Assembly (NCBI RefSeq): GCF_005048265.1
Contig: NZ_SUNH01000012.1
Location: 81,500-145,499 of the forward strand
Source of the DNA: Paracoccus hibiscisoli
GTDB lineage: Bacteria > Pseudomonadota > Alphaproteobacteria > Rhodobacterales > Rhodobacteraceae
DNA: 64,000 bases
Direction: 5' to 3'
The notes under the pieces were generated by a model. It was given only the letters and a program-made list of their open reading frames with translations. It made no database searches and was not told the origin of the DNA. Positions 51,329-60,867 of the stretch are shown piece after piece; position 1 is the first letter of the stretch; every line of letters begins with the position of its first letter. Made by a program: the position numbers and the translations under genes.

Positions 51329-53161
51329 CTACCAGCCCGCGGCGACTGCACGTTCCACTGCCGCGTGATGCGAGGCCGGGACGCCCGCCATCGATTTCTG
51401 CGGTGAGGTGCGGAACTGTCGCGCCTTTCCGGCCAGCTGATCGGTCTGCTCCTCAAGCGCGCGGGCGGCGGCTGTGGTCTGTTCGACCATGGCGGCGTTC
51501 TGCTGGGTGACCTTGTCCATCTGGTCCGCGCCCGCCGACAGCGACCGCAGGCTTTGCGACTGCTCGCGGGTGCGCGAGGCGATCATGGTGATGATCGTGC
51601 GCACCGCCGAGACCTCCTCGACGATGGTCACCAGCGACGTCCCCGATGCGCGCACCAGATCGGCGCCCTCGCGGACATGCAGGTTGGACGTGCCGATCAG
51701 ATCCTTGATCTGATGCGCGGCCTCGGCCGATTTATGGGCCAGGGCGCGGACCTCGTGCGCCACGACCGCAAAGCCGCGACCTGCTTCCCCGGCGCGGGCG
51801 GCCTCGATGCCGGCGTTCAGGGCCAGCAGGTTGGTCTGGAAGGCGATCTCGTCGATGACGGTGACGATCGTGCCGATCTTCTGGGTCGATTCCTCGATCT
51901 CACCGACCGCCGAGACGGCCTTCTGGACGATCTCTCCGCCGCCCTGGGCGTTGTGCTGGGCGGTCTCGGCGCTGGTCTGTGCGCTGGAGGCGCCCTCGGC
52001 GGATTCGTCGACCCCGCGCGACACCTCGGTCAAGGCGGCGACGGTTTCCTCAAGGTTGGCGGCCTGCTGTTCGGTGCGATGGGCCAGATCATGCGCGGCG
52101 GCACTGATCTCGGCCAGGCCGGCGCGGATGATGCCCACCCCCTCGACCACCGTGCCCAGAGCCTCGTCCAACTGGCCGAGCGAGTCGTTGAACTGCCGCT
52201 TGATCGCCTCGAATTCGGGGGCGACATCCTGGGTGATGCGCACCGTCAGATCGCCGCGGCTGAGCGTGTCGAACCCCGTGCTGATCGCGGCCACGAACTG
52301 CTGCAGTTGGGTTGCGCGGCGGCTGGTCTCCTCGACCATGGCGGCTTGGCGGGCGTTCACGGCCTCGGCCTCGGCGCTCAGGCGGTCGCGGTCGATGGTG
52401 GCGGCGCGAAAGGTCTCGACGGCGCGGGCCATGGCGCCGATCTCGTCGCGGCGGGCGGCGCCGGGGGCCGGCAGGTCGGTCTGGCCCTGCGCCAGGCGTC
52501 CCATCATCGCGGTCAGCGTCTTGATGGGACGGCTGATGCTGCGCGACAGCGGCACCGCGCAGGCGATCAGCGCTGCCAGCAGCAGCGCCGACCAGATCCC
52601 GCTGCGTTGCAGCTCGGCCATGAAATCGGCGTTGATGTCGTCGACATAAAGCCCCGCGCCCACGGTCCAGTCCCAGGGTTGGAACAAGGCCGAATAGGAC
52701 AGCTTGGGCTGCGGATCGCCCCCCGACAGGCGCGCGACGTGATAGTCCGTGAAGCCCCCGCCCGCCTGCGCCGTCTGGATCATCTCGCGGATATGCAGCT
52801 TGCCGTTCGCGTCGGTCGCCTCCCAGGCATTGGTGCCCTCACGCTCGGTATCGGGGTGCATCACGCGGTTGCCCTGGGGGTCGTACATGAACACATAGTC
52901 GCCGTCGCCATAGCGGATGGCGCGCGCGGCCTCCTTGGCGCGGGTCTGCGCCTCGTCCAGGGTCATGGCGCCCGCATCAGCCTGGGCCGCGAAATGCGCC
53001 AGCATGCTCATGGTGCTTTCCACCTGCGTGGCGATCAGGTCCTGACGGTCCTTCCACAGAATCTTGTGCAGGGAATAGAGCTGCAGCGACATCGCAAGGA
53101 TGCTGAGGGTCACCGCAACCCCGATCATCAGGGTCAGTTTACGTGAAATGCCAAAGGTCAT
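51329..53161 (-). CDS. Methyl-accepting chemotaxis protein with single Cache domain
   Basis: A 610-residue chemoreceptor. First helix at about 8-30, periplasmic sensory domain about 35-190 of the single-Cache type (DYVFMYDPQGNRVMHPDTE, WTVGAGLYVDDI), second helix about 195-215, HAMP (SRPIKTLTAMMGRLAQGQ), and signalling hairpin from about 340 with the invariant tip EIAFQTNLLALNAGIEAAR. Cache_2-type sensors commonly bind small organic acids. ATG 53161 gives a clean positively charged start before the first helix. No CheB/CheR tether is seen at the C-terminus. Confidence 0.93.
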   Translation of the reverse strand: MTFGISRKLTLMIGVAVTLSILAMSLQLYSLHKILWKDRQDLIATQVESTMSMLAHFAAQADAGAMTLDEAQTRAKEAARAIRYGDGDYVFMYDPQGNRVMHPDTEREGTNAWEATDANGKLHIREMIQTAQAGGGFTDYHVARLSGGDPQPKLSYSALFQPWDWTVGAGLYVDDINADFMAELQRSGIWSALLLAALIACAVPLSRSISRPIKTLTAMMGRLAQGQTDLPAPGAARRDEIGAMARAVETFRAATIDRDRLSAEAEAVNARQAAMVEETSRRATQLQQFVAAISTGFDTLSRGDLTVRITQDVAPEFEAIKRQFNDSLGQLDEALGTVVEGVGIIRAGLAEISAAAHDLAHRTEQQAANLEETVAALTEVSRGVDESAEGASSAQTSAETAQHNAQGGGEIVQKAVSAVGEIEESTQKIGTIVTVIDEIAFQTNLLALNAGIEAARAGEAGRGFAVVAHEVRALAHKSAEAAHQIKDLIGTSNLHVREGADLVRASGTSLVTIVEEVSAVRTIITMIASRTREQSQSLRSLSAGADQMDKVTQQNAAMVEQTTAAARALEEQTDQLAGKARQFRTSPQKSMAGVPASHHAAVERAVAAGW

Positions 53162-53307
53162 GAAGCCGCCATCCCGGTTTGAAGCCCCCAAGCCTTAGCC
53201 CCAAAAGATGAAGGTTCGGTTGACGCGACAAACCACCGCAGCCCGCTTGCGCCACCGGACCGATGCCGCGATCATGCCGCCATGACCCACCGCGCAGGCC
53301 CCGATCC

Positions 53308-53877
53308 ATGACCCACGACCCCCACCCCTGGGCGGGGCAGAGAGATACGCTGCTGGACCAGATCTGGGCGCGGCTGGTGCGGGGCGTGGGCGACCGGCAT
53401 GCCCCGGCGCGGCATCCGACGCTGGCCACGGTGACGCCGCAGGGGATGCCGCAGGCGCGCACGGTCGTCCTGCGCGCGGCCGACCGCGGGGCGGGGGTGC
53501 TGGAGGTGCATACCGACCTGCAATCCGGAAAGGTGGCCGACCTGCGCGCCAACCCGCGGGTGGCGCTGCATATCTGGGACGCGGGCGCGCATCTGCAGAC
53601 CCGGATCGAGGCGCGCGCCGACATCCTGACCGGCGACGCGGTCGCGGCGGTCTGGGCGCGCGTGCCCGACCCGTCGCGGCAAAGCTATGGGTCGCAACCC
53701 GCGCCCGGCACGCCCATCGACGATGCGCTGGCCTATGCGAAGCGCCCCGACGCGGCCTGCTTTGCGGTGCTGCGCCTGACGGTCCTGGCGATCGACGCGG
53801 TGCATCTGGGCCCGGAGCACCGTCGCGCGCGATACACGCGCGAGACGGGCTGGCAGGGGCAGTGGCTTGCGCCCTAG
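53308..53877 (+). CDS. PNPOx-like FMN-binding protein
   Basis: A 189-residue protein of the pyridoxamine 5'-phosphate oxidase-like split barrel. The FMN-binding pattern is TVTPQGMPQARTVVLRA and EVHTDLQSGKVADLRANP, as in the Alr4036-type pyridoxamine oxidases. The true PdxH C-terminal substrate motif is not evident, so the substrate may differ. Its TAG stop shares CTAG with the convergent ABC ATPase gene. The upstream region 53162-53307 is shared with the divergent chemoreceptor. Confidence 0.82.
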   Translation: MTHDPHPWAGQRDTLLDQIWARLVRGVGDRHAPARHPTLATVTPQGMPQARTVVLRAADRGAGVLEVHTDLQSGKVADLRANPRVALHIWDAGAHLQTRIEARADILTGDAVAAVWARVPDPSRQSYGSQPAPGTPIDDALAYAKRPDAACFAVLRLTVLAIDAVHLGPEHRRARYTRETGWQGQWLAP

Positions 53878-55676
53878 ACCATCACGAAATGACGGTCCGA
53901 TACCTGCCGCCAGTCGCGTTTCGGCGGCTGAAAGCCGATGGGGCGGACCGGGCTTTTCAGCTCGTCGACCTGCATGGCGCGGCGCAGGCCCCGGCGGGCC
54001 GGGTCGGGGATGGGCACGGCGGCGATCAGCTTTTTCGTGTAGGGATGCTGCGGGTCGGCAAAGATCGCCTCGCGCGGGCCGATCTCGACGATTTCGCCCA
54101 GATACATCACCGCGACGCGGTGGCTGACGCGTTCGACCACGGCCATGTCGTGGCTGATGAACAGATAGGCGATCTTGAGCCGCTCCTGCAGGTCCATCAG
54201 CAGGTTGCAGACCTGCGCCTTGATCGACACGTCCAGCGCGGACACGCTTTCATCGGCCACGATCACCTTGGGGTTCAGGCCCAGAACGCGGGCGATCGCC
54301 ACGCGCTGGCGCTGGCCGCCGCTGAATTCATGCGGATAGCGGTCCAGCATCGACCCGTCCAGACCCACCTGCGCCAGGAGTTCGGCGGCCCGTTCCCGGA
54401 CCTGCGCGCGCGGGACCAGCTTGTGCGTCAGGATCGGCTCGGCCACGGTCTGTCCCACGGTCATGCGCGGGTTCAGGCTGGAGAACGGGTCCTGAAAGAT
54501 CATCTGGCCCGACCGCCGCATCCGCCGCAGATCGCCCGGACCCGCGCCCAGCACGTCGAATCCGTCCAGCGTCACCTGTCCGGATTCCGGCTGGACCAGC
54601 CGCAGGATCGACCGCCCCGTGGTCGATTTCCCGCAACCGGATTCGCCCACCAGCGACAGGGTCTCTCCCTGCCACAGATCGAAGGTCAGGTCCTCGACCG
54701 CATGGACCTTGCCGGTGGGGCGGCCCAGCAGGTCGGACCCTGCGGCAAATCGGGTGACCAGGTTCCGGACCGACAGCACCGGCGTCGCGCTGCGGTCGAC
54801 GGTGTCCACGACCGCGGGCTGCGCGGTGATCGTGCCGCTGTCCATGTCGACCCTGGGGAAGCGCAGCGGCCAGTCCTGGCCCGCCATTTGCCCAAGGCGC
54901 GGCACCGCCGCCAGCAGCGCGCGGGTATAGGGCTGGGTTGCGCCGGTGAACAGATCGGCGGTTGCGCCTGTCTCGATGTGATCGCCTCGGAACATCACCA
55001 CGGTGCGGTCGGCAATTTCGGCCACCACGCCCATGTCATGGGTGATGAACAGGACGGCCATGCCCTGCTCCTCCTGGATCTCCTTGATCAGGTCCAGGAT
55101 CTGGCCCTGAATGGTCACGTCCAGCGCGGTCGTCGGCTCATCCGCGATCAGCAGGCGCGGGCGCGCTGCCAGGGCCATCGCGATCATCACCCGCTGGCGC
55201 ATGCCGCCTGAGAACTGGTGCGGATAGTCCTTGATGCGCGCATGCGCATTCGGGATGCGGACGCGGTCCATCAGGCGCAGGACCTCGGCCGCGACCTGAT
55301 CGCGCGGCACCTGGCCGTGGCGGATCAGCAGTTCGGCGATCTGGTCGCCCACCGGAAAGACCGGGTTCAGCGACGACATCGGCTCTTGAAAGATCATCGC
55401 GATGTCGTTGCCGCGCACCTGGCGCATCTGCTTTTCGGGCAGGCCCAGCAGGTCGCGCCCGTCCAGCAGCACCTGGCCGCTGACCCGCGCCCGCTTGTCC
55501 AGCAGCCCCATGATCGCCAGCGAGGTGACGCTCTTGCCAGAGCCGCTTTCGCCGACGATGGCCACGGTCTCGCCGGGGGCCACGTCAAAGCTGATGTTGC
55601 GGACGACCTCCTTGAGGCCATCTTCGGTCGGAAAGGCGGCGGTCAGGTTTCGCAGCGAAAGGATGGGTTGGGTCAT
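53874..55676 (-). CDS. Double ATPase of a peptide ABC transporter (GsiA-like)
   Basis: A 600-residue protein carrying two complete nucleotide-binding domains. The first has Walker A GESGSGKS, signature [10 protein letters not shown] and Walker [13 protein letters not shown]; the second has [18 protein letters not shown] and [12 protein letters not shown]. Note the Ser in place of the usual Pro after ADE in the second. The oligopeptide-specific C-terminal segment follows each domain (about 260-300, 560-600). It is the fused form of DppD/DppF, as in the glutathione importer GsiA. One base separates its ATG from the stop of the gamma-glutamyltransferase gene. Last gene of the operon. Confidence 0.93.
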   Translation of the reverse strand: MTQPILSLRNLTAAFPTEDGLKEVVRNISFDVAPGETVAIVGESGSGKSVTSLAIMGLLDKRARVSGQVLLDGRDLLGLPEKQMRQVRGNDIAMIFQEPMSSLNPVFPVGDQIAELLIRHGQVPRDQVAAEVLRLMDRVRIPNAHARIKDYPHQFSGGMRQRVMIAMALAARPRLLIADEPTTALDVTIQGQILDLIKEIQEEQGMAVLFITHDMGVVAEIADRTVVMFRGDHIETGATADLFTGATQPYTRALLAAVPRLGQMAGQDWPLRFPRVDMDSGTITAQPAVVDTVDRSATPVLSVRNLVTRFAAGSDLLGRPTGKVHAVEDLTFDLWQGETLSLVGESGCGKSTTGRSILRLVQPESGQVTLDGFDVLGAGPGDLRRMRRSGQMIFQDPFSSLNPRMTVGQTVAEPILTHKLVPRAQVRERAAELLAQVGLDGSMLDRYPHEFSGGQRQRVAIARVLGLNPKVIVADESVSALDVSIKAQVCNLLMDLQERLKIAYLFISHDMAVVERVSHRVAVMYLGEIVEIGPREAIFADPQHPYTKKLIAAVPIPDPARRGLRRAMQVDELKSPVRPIGFQPPKRDWRQVSDRHFVMV

Positions 55677-55677
55677 G

Positions 55678-57459
55678 TCACCGCCCCGCCGCATAGGCTT
55701 GCATCAGGCGCGGGGTCGCGGCCGCGCGCAGCAGGCCCTGCGTATCGCGGCTGGCCGCGGTCAGGCGGCCGATATCCCACGGCCCGGTGACCGTCACGTC
55801 ATGGCCGCGACGGCGCAATTCGTCGATGGTGGCCTGGCCCACGCGATCCTCGATCAGCATGCCGCCCGGTGCCGCCGTGCGCGGGTGGAACGAGGCCGGG
55901 AAATGCGTCGAATGGAACAGCGGCGCGTCGATGGCGGCCTGCAGGTTCGGCTCGAAATGGACGTGGCGCAGAAAGAACACCAGCTGCCATTGGTCCTGCT
56001 GATCACCGCCGGGCGTGCCAAAGGACAGGTGTGGCACCCCGTCCCGCAGCGCCAGCGACGGCGTCAGCGTGGTGCGCGGCCGCCGCCCCGGCGCCAGCGA
56101 GGTGGGCAGGCCCGGCTGCAACCAGAACATCTGCGCCCGGCTGTTCAGGCAGAAGCCCAGTTCCGGGATGATCGGCGACGATTGCAGCCAGCCGCCCGAC
56201 GGCGTGGTGGACACTATGTTGCCCCATTGGTCGATCACGTCGATATGCACGGTATCGCCACGCTTTTCCGACAGATGCGCCATGGTCGGCTCATAGACCG
56301 CGCCTTTGCCCAGGCCGTCCAGCAGCGACAGGGTGCGGGCGCGCTGATCCTCATACCCCGGCACGGTGCCGGGGCGCAGGTCCAGCGAGGCGGTGTCGCC
56401 GATCAGCGCGCGGCGCTCCGTGGCATAGGCGGGCGACAGCAGCGCCTCCATCGGGACGTCGTGCATCAACGGATCGCCGTAATAGACCTCGCGGTCTCCA
56501 TAGGAGAGCTTCATCGTCTCGATGACGGTGTGGACAAAATCAGGGCCGTTCGGGTCCATCGCGGCGATGTCGATGCCCTCCAGGATCTTCAGCCCCTGCA
56601 GCAGCACCGGCCCCTGGCCCCAGGGCCCGGTCTTGGCGATGGACCAGCCGTGATAATCGGCCCAGGTCGGCTCCTCGGTGGTGGCGCTGTAGCCCGCCAT
56701 GTCGTCGGCGGTCAGCACGCCGCGATGCTTGGCGCCGCTGCCGTCCATCACTTCGGTCGTGCGGCAGAAGCGGTCGATCGCCTCGGCCACAAAGCCGCGA
56801 TAGAAGGCGTCGCGGGCGGCCTGCACGCCCGCGACGCGCGTGGGCGCGCCCTCGGACGCCTCGACGATCCGGCTGTAAGTGTCTGCCAGTGCGGTGTTTT
56901 GGAACAGTGCGCCCGCCTGCGGGGCCTGCCCGCCCGGCAGCCAGGTCGCATGCGACGTGGGCCACTCGGCGGCAAAGAAATCGGCCAGACCGGCGATGCT
57001 GTCGGCCACGCGGGGCAGCATCGGATGGCCGTGGCGCGCATAGTGGATGGCGGGGGCCAGAACCTCGGCGACGGTCATCGTGCCGTGCTCCTGCAGCATC
57101 AGCATCCAGCCGTCGAAGGCGCCGGGAATGACCGTTGCCAGCAGCCCGTTGCCGGGGATCAGGTCGATCCCCTCGGCCCGGTAATGGTCGATCGTGGCGC
57201 CGGCGGGGGCGGGGCCTTGCGCGCAGATCACCTGGGTCTTGCCGGTTTTCGCGGAATGGATGATCGCGGGCAGGTCGCCCGCAGGGCCGTTCAGATGCGG
57301 CTCGACGATCTGCAGCACGAACCCGGTCGCCACGGCAGCGTCAAAGGCGTTGCCGCCCTTTTCCAGAATGCTCATCCCCACGGCGGTCGCGATCCAATGG
57401 GTCGAGGTGACGACGCCGAACGTGCCGGTGATCTCGGGGCGGGTGGTGAATTGGGTCAT
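55678..57459 (-). CDS. Gamma-glutamyltransferase-family Ntn hydrolase without signal peptide
   Basis: A 593-residue precursor that would self-cleave before Thr403 in KRGDTVHIDVID, the family nucleophile; the small subunit keeps the STTPSGGW segment and the late FGTPGGDQQ. It hydrolyses gamma-glutamyl peptides such as glutathione, or transfers the glutamyl group. The start MTQFTTRPEITGTFG has AAGGAG upstream and no signal peptide, so it would act in the cytoplasm on imported peptides, unlike typical periplasmic Ggt. It lies inside a peptide ABC transporter operon. A role in related gamma-glutamyl or cyclic compounds is possible. Confidence 0.88.
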   Translation of the reverse strand: MTQFTTRPEITGTFGVVTSTHWIATAVGMSILEKGGNAFDAAVATGFVLQIVEPHLNGPAGDLPAIIHSAKTGKTQVICAQGPAPAGATIDHYRAEGIDLIPGNGLLATVIPGAFDGWMLMLQEHGTMTVAEVLAPAIHYARHGHPMLPRVADSIAGLADFFAAEWPTSHATWLPGGQAPQAGALFQNTALADTYSRIVEASEGAPTRVAGVQAARDAFYRGFVAEAIDRFCRTTEVMDGSGAKHRGVLTADDMAGYSATTEEPTWADYHGWSIAKTGPWGQGPVLLQGLKILEGIDIAAMDPNGPDFVHTVIETMKLSYGDREVYYGDPLMHDVPMEALLSPAYATERRALIGDTASLDLRPGTVPGYEDQRARTLSLLDGLGKGAVYEPTMAHLSEKRGDTVHIDVIDQWGNIVSTTPSGGWLQSSPIIPELGFCLNSRAQMFWLQPGLPTSLAPGRRPRTTLTPSLALRDGVPHLSFGTPGGDQQDQWQLVFFLRHVHFEPNLQAAIDAPLFHSTHFPASFHPRTAAPGGMLIEDRVGQATIDELRRRGHDVTVTGPWDIGRLTAASRDTQGLLRAAATPRLMQAYAAGR

Positions 57460-57475
57460 GACGACTCCTTGAAAA

Positions 57476-58336
57476 TCAGTGTTCGCGCGGGTCCAGCGCA
57501 TCGCGCAGCCCGTCGCCGATCAGGTTGAAGCCGATCACGACCAGAAAGATTGCGGCCCCCGGCCACCAGGCCATCCAGGGCGCCTGCGTCAGGAAGTTCT
57601 TGGCCACGTTCAGCATCGACCCCCAGCTGGGCGCGGGAGCCTGCTGGCCCAGACCCAGGAAGGACAGCGACGCCTCGGCGATGATCGCGGTGGCGATGGT
57701 CAGCGTGGCCTGCACGATGATCGGCGGCACGATATTGGGCAGGATATAGCGGCGCATGATCGCCAGATGCCCCAGACCGATGGCGCGGGCGCCCTCGACA
57801 TAATCCTCGGTCTTGACGGACATGACCTGGGCCCTGGTCAGGCGAATGAAGATCGGCATGGCCGACAGGCCGATGGCGATCATCGCGTTGGTCAGGCTTG
57901 GCCCCAGAAAGGCGGCCAGCGCGATGGCCATGATCAGGAACGGCATCGCCAGCAGCGCATCGGTGAAGCGCGAGATGATCGTGTCGGTCCAGCCGCCGAA
58001 ATAGCCTGCGATCAGCCCGATGGGCACGCCAGTCATCACCGCGATCGCGACCGAGATGACGCCCGCCATCAGGGATGCCTGCGCGCCCCAGATCATCCGG
58101 GACAGGATGTCGCGCCCGATCTCGTCCGAGCCCAGCCAGTATTCCGCGGATGGCGCCAGCCGGATCGCGGTCCAGCTGGTGGCCAGCGGGTCCGCGATGG
58201 GCAGGATCGGCGCGGCCACCGCAAGCAGGACAAAGAACGCGACGATCACGCCCCCGACCAGGGCCGCGCGGTTGCGCCGGAACTTGCGCCAGAAGCGGCT
58301 TTTGGCGCGGGGTGCGGGCATGTCGATGGCGGTCAT
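57476..58336 (-). CDS. Peptide ABC transporter permease, DppC/GsiD type
   Basis: A 286-residue permease with a basic N-terminal tail (RFWRKFRRNRAALVGGVIV), five to six helices and the EAA-type motif (EGARAIGLGHLAIMRRYILP). The N-terminal OppC-like segment and HPLGSDEIGRD-like WLGSDEIGRDILSR are typical of the DppC group. The ATG overlaps the DppB-type stop as ATGA. It forms the channel with the DppB-type protein. Confidence 0.93.
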   Translation of the reverse strand: MTAIDMPAPRAKSRFWRKFRRNRAALVGGVIVAFFVLLAVAAPILPIADPLATSWTAIRLAPSAEYWLGSDEIGRDILSRMIWGAQASLMAGVISVAIAVMTGVPIGLIAGYFGGWTDTIISRFTDALLAMPFLIMAIALAAFLGPSLTNAMIAIGLSAMPIFIRLTRAQVMSVKTEDYVEGARAIGLGHLAIMRRYILPNIVPPIIVQATLTIATAIIAEASLSFLGLGQQAPAPSWGSMLNVAKNFLTQAPWMAWWPGAAIFLVVIGFNLIGDGLRDALDPREH

Positions 58337-59280
58337 AGGGCGGCCCTCATCCGGGGGTTCAGAAGGACGCTGACGACGTCCGCGATCAGGTTCATCAGCA
58401 GGAAACCGACGGCCGTGCACAGCACCACGCCCTGCACCACGGCATAGTCGCGGTTGAACACCGCATCGACGATCAGCTTGCCGAAACCGGGGATGGTAAA
58501 GATCTGCTCGGTCAGGACCGCGCCCGCCAGCAATTCGCCGAACAGCAGCGCGGACAGCGTGATCACCGGCAGCAGTGCATTCCTGAAGCTGTGCTTCAGC
58601 ACGACCTGGCGCCCGGTCAGGCCCTTGGCGCGCGCGGTGCGGATATAGTCGGCCGACAGCACCCCCAGCATGGCAGAGCGCGTGTGGCGCATCAGCGTGG
58701 CGGCCAGACCGGTGCCCAGTACGAAGGCGGGCATGATCATCGTCTCCAGCGACCGCACCGGATCGACGAAGATCGATTCATAGCCCGATGCCGGCAGCCA
58801 GCCCAGATTGACCGAGACCAGCAGGATCAGCATGATCCCCAGCCAGAAGTTCGGGATCGACAGGCCCGACAGCGCCACGATGTTGGCGGTCCAGTCCAGC
58901 ACGCCGCCCTTGCGGACCGCCGCGATGATGCCCGCGGGAATCCCGATCAGCGCGGCAAAGATCATCGCCATCACCGCCAGCTGGATCGTCACCGGCAGCT
59001 TTTGCAGGATCAGTTCCGACACCGGCTGCCCGGTGCGCAGGGACGTCCCGAAATCGCCCTGCAGCACGCCGCCCAGCCAGCGCAGATACTGCACCGGCAG
59101 CGGGTCGTTCAGGTTCAGCTGTTCGCGGATGCGGGCCAGGGTCTCGGGGTCGCGGTCCTCTCCGGCCATGGCCAGGACCGGATCACCGGGCAGCAGCATC
59201 TGCAACCCGAAGACCAGCATCGACACGATCAGCAATGTCGGCAACGCCACCAGCAGGCGCTTGGCTATATAGATCAGCAT
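58333..59280 (-). CDS. Peptide ABC transporter permease, DppB/GsiC type
   Basis: A 315-residue permease starting MLIYIAKRLLVALPTLLIVS, typical of DppB proteins. It has six helices, a periplasmic loop after the first helix (LPGDPVLAMAGEDRDPE) and the EAA loop (RTARAKGLTGRQVVLKHSFR). It lies 56 bp after the binding-protein gene. Confidence 0.93.
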   Translation of the reverse strand: MLIYIAKRLLVALPTLLIVSMLVFGLQMLLPGDPVLAMAGEDRDPETLARIREQLNLNDPLPVQYLRWLGGVLQGDFGTSLRTGQPVSELILQKLPVTIQLAVMAMIFAALIGIPAGIIAAVRKGGVLDWTANIVALSGLSIPNFWLGIMLILLVSVNLGWLPASGYESIFVDPVRSLETMIMPAFVLGTGLAATLMRHTRSAMLGVLSADYIRTARAKGLTGRQVVLKHSFRNALLPVITLSALLFGELLAGAVLTEQIFTIPGFGKLIVDAVFNRDYAVVQGVVLCTAVGFLLMNLIADVVSVLLNPRMRAAL

Positions 59281-59336
59281 GGTGTTCCTTTCGCCGGGCC
59301 GGGGGTATGGCGCCCCCGGCCGCAGTCATGTCCGGG

Positions 59337-60845
59337 TCACTGGGAGAGGGTCACGTCCTGCAGGCGGATCATCCCGTCCGGGAAGGCCTCAAAGCCCTGC
59401 ACGCCCTGATCCAGCGCAAAGATGTAGGTCTGGTGGCCCAGATAGATCACCGGCAGGTCCTGGTTCAGGATCACGCCCGCCTGATCGTACAGGCCCTTGC
59501 GGACCTCGGGGTCGTTGGCGGCGCGGGCCTCGTTCAGCAGGCGGTCGACCTCGGGGTTGCAATAGCGCGGATCGTTGATGCCGCCCTCGCAGGTGACGAA
59601 CTGGTGCAGGTTGCCGTCCGGGTCGGGACGCCCCGACCAGTCCGACCGCGACAGCTGGAAATTGCCCGCCGTCTGTTCGGACAGCAGCGTCGCGAATTCG
59701 GTCGCGCGCAGGGTCACGTCGAAGCCTGCCTCGGCCACCATGGCCTGGATGACCTGCATCATCTGGGTGATGACGGGGTTGTTGGCGTGCTGGATCTCGA
59801 CCGGCATCCGGTCGATCCCGGCCTCGGCCAGCAGGGCGCGCGCGGCCTCGACGTCGCGGGCGGGGACCGGCAGATCCTGGTTGAACCACGGGGACGAGGG
59901 CGGGAAGGGCTGGTTGCCGGGCACGGCGGTGCCTTCGAACACGACCTGGTTCAGCGCCTCACGGTCGATCGCCAGAGAGAAAGCCTGGCGGACGCGGGCG
60001 TCCTCTCCCATCGGCGTCAGGGCGCGGTCGCCATTGCCGATATTGGCATAGATCGCCATGTAGCCCAGGCCCACGGCCTCCTGCATCTGCAAGGCGGCGT
60101 CCTGAGAGACCGACCCCACGTCGGAGGCCGCGATGCGTTCGACGATGTCCAGCTCTCCCGAGCGCAGGTTGGCCAGGCGCACGGTGGTGTCGGGGATCGG
60201 GCGATAGGTGACGCGGTCGATCGCGATGCGGTCGGCGTCGTAATAATCGGCGAATTTCTCCAGCACGATCCGGTCCTGCTGGATGCGTTCGACGAACCGG
60301 AACGGCCCCGAACAGACCGGGTTCTGGCCGAACTCGGCGCCCGCCGCCTCGGCCGCGGTCGGAGAGACCATCATTCCCGCCCTGTCCGACAGCTGCGCGA
60401 TCAACGAGGCGTCGGGCGCGGTCAGGGTAAGGGTCACCTGCATCGGCCCCGTCGCCTCGATCCCCGCGACCGAGGACAGCTCCGACTTGCGCCGCGATTC
60501 CGGCAGCGTCATCGAGCGGGTGATGTTGGCCACCACCGCATCGGCGTCAAAGAGCGTGCCGTCATGGAACACCACCCCCTCGCGCAGGTCCATGACCAGC
60601 GCCATGCCGTCGTCGGACCAGGACCAGTCGGTCGCCAGCATCGGGATTATGTTGGCCTGGGCGTCCAGATCGACCAGCTTGTCGCACAGGCCCGCATAGA
60701 CGATGCGGCCGACGAAGGTGCGCGACTGGTCGGGGTCCAGGATGTCGGCATCGTCGCTGAGGCCGATGCGCAGGGTCTGGGCGCCGGCGGGCAGGGCGCT
60801 CATCAGCGCGATCATGGCGGTGGCGGACAGAAGATGTCGGGTCAT
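59337..60845 (-). CDS. Peptide ABC binding protein (family 5), GsiB-like
   Basis: A 502-residue periplasmic SBP_bac_5 protein with signal peptide at about 1-22 (MSALPAGAQTLRIG). It shares blocks with the orphan binding protein at 37746-39251, for example SRTFVG, LATDWSWSDDGM, MTLPESRRKSELSS and QALSL/QAFSLAIDREALN-type regions. Together with the fused ATPase, two permeases and gamma-glutamyltransferase it suggests uptake of glutathione or another gamma-glutamyl peptide. The ATG is 22 bp after the GntR gene, so the regulator and transporter form one transcript. Confidence 0.92.
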   Translation of the reverse strand: MTRHLLSATAMIALMSALPAGAQTLRIGLSDDADILDPDQSRTFVGRIVYAGLCDKLVDLDAQANIIPMLATDWSWSDDGMALVMDLREGVVFHDGTLFDADAVVANITRSMTLPESRRKSELSSVAGIEATGPMQVTLTLTAPDASLIAQLSDRAGMMVSPTAAEAAGAEFGQNPVCSGPFRFVERIQQDRIVLEKFADYYDADRIAIDRVTYRPIPDTTVRLANLRSGELDIVERIAASDVGSVSQDAALQMQEAVGLGYMAIYANIGNGDRALTPMGEDARVRQAFSLAIDREALNQVVFEGTAVPGNQPFPPSSPWFNQDLPVPARDVEAARALLAEAGIDRMPVEIQHANNPVITQMMQVIQAMVAEAGFDVTLRATEFATLLSEQTAGNFQLSRSDWSGRPDPDGNLHQFVTCEGGINDPRYCNPEVDRLLNEARAANDPEVRKGLYDQAGVILNQDLPVIYLGHQTYIFALDQGVQGFEAFPDGMIRLQDVTLSQ

Positions 60846-60867
60846 GGGGGCTTCCTGTTGATGGGGG

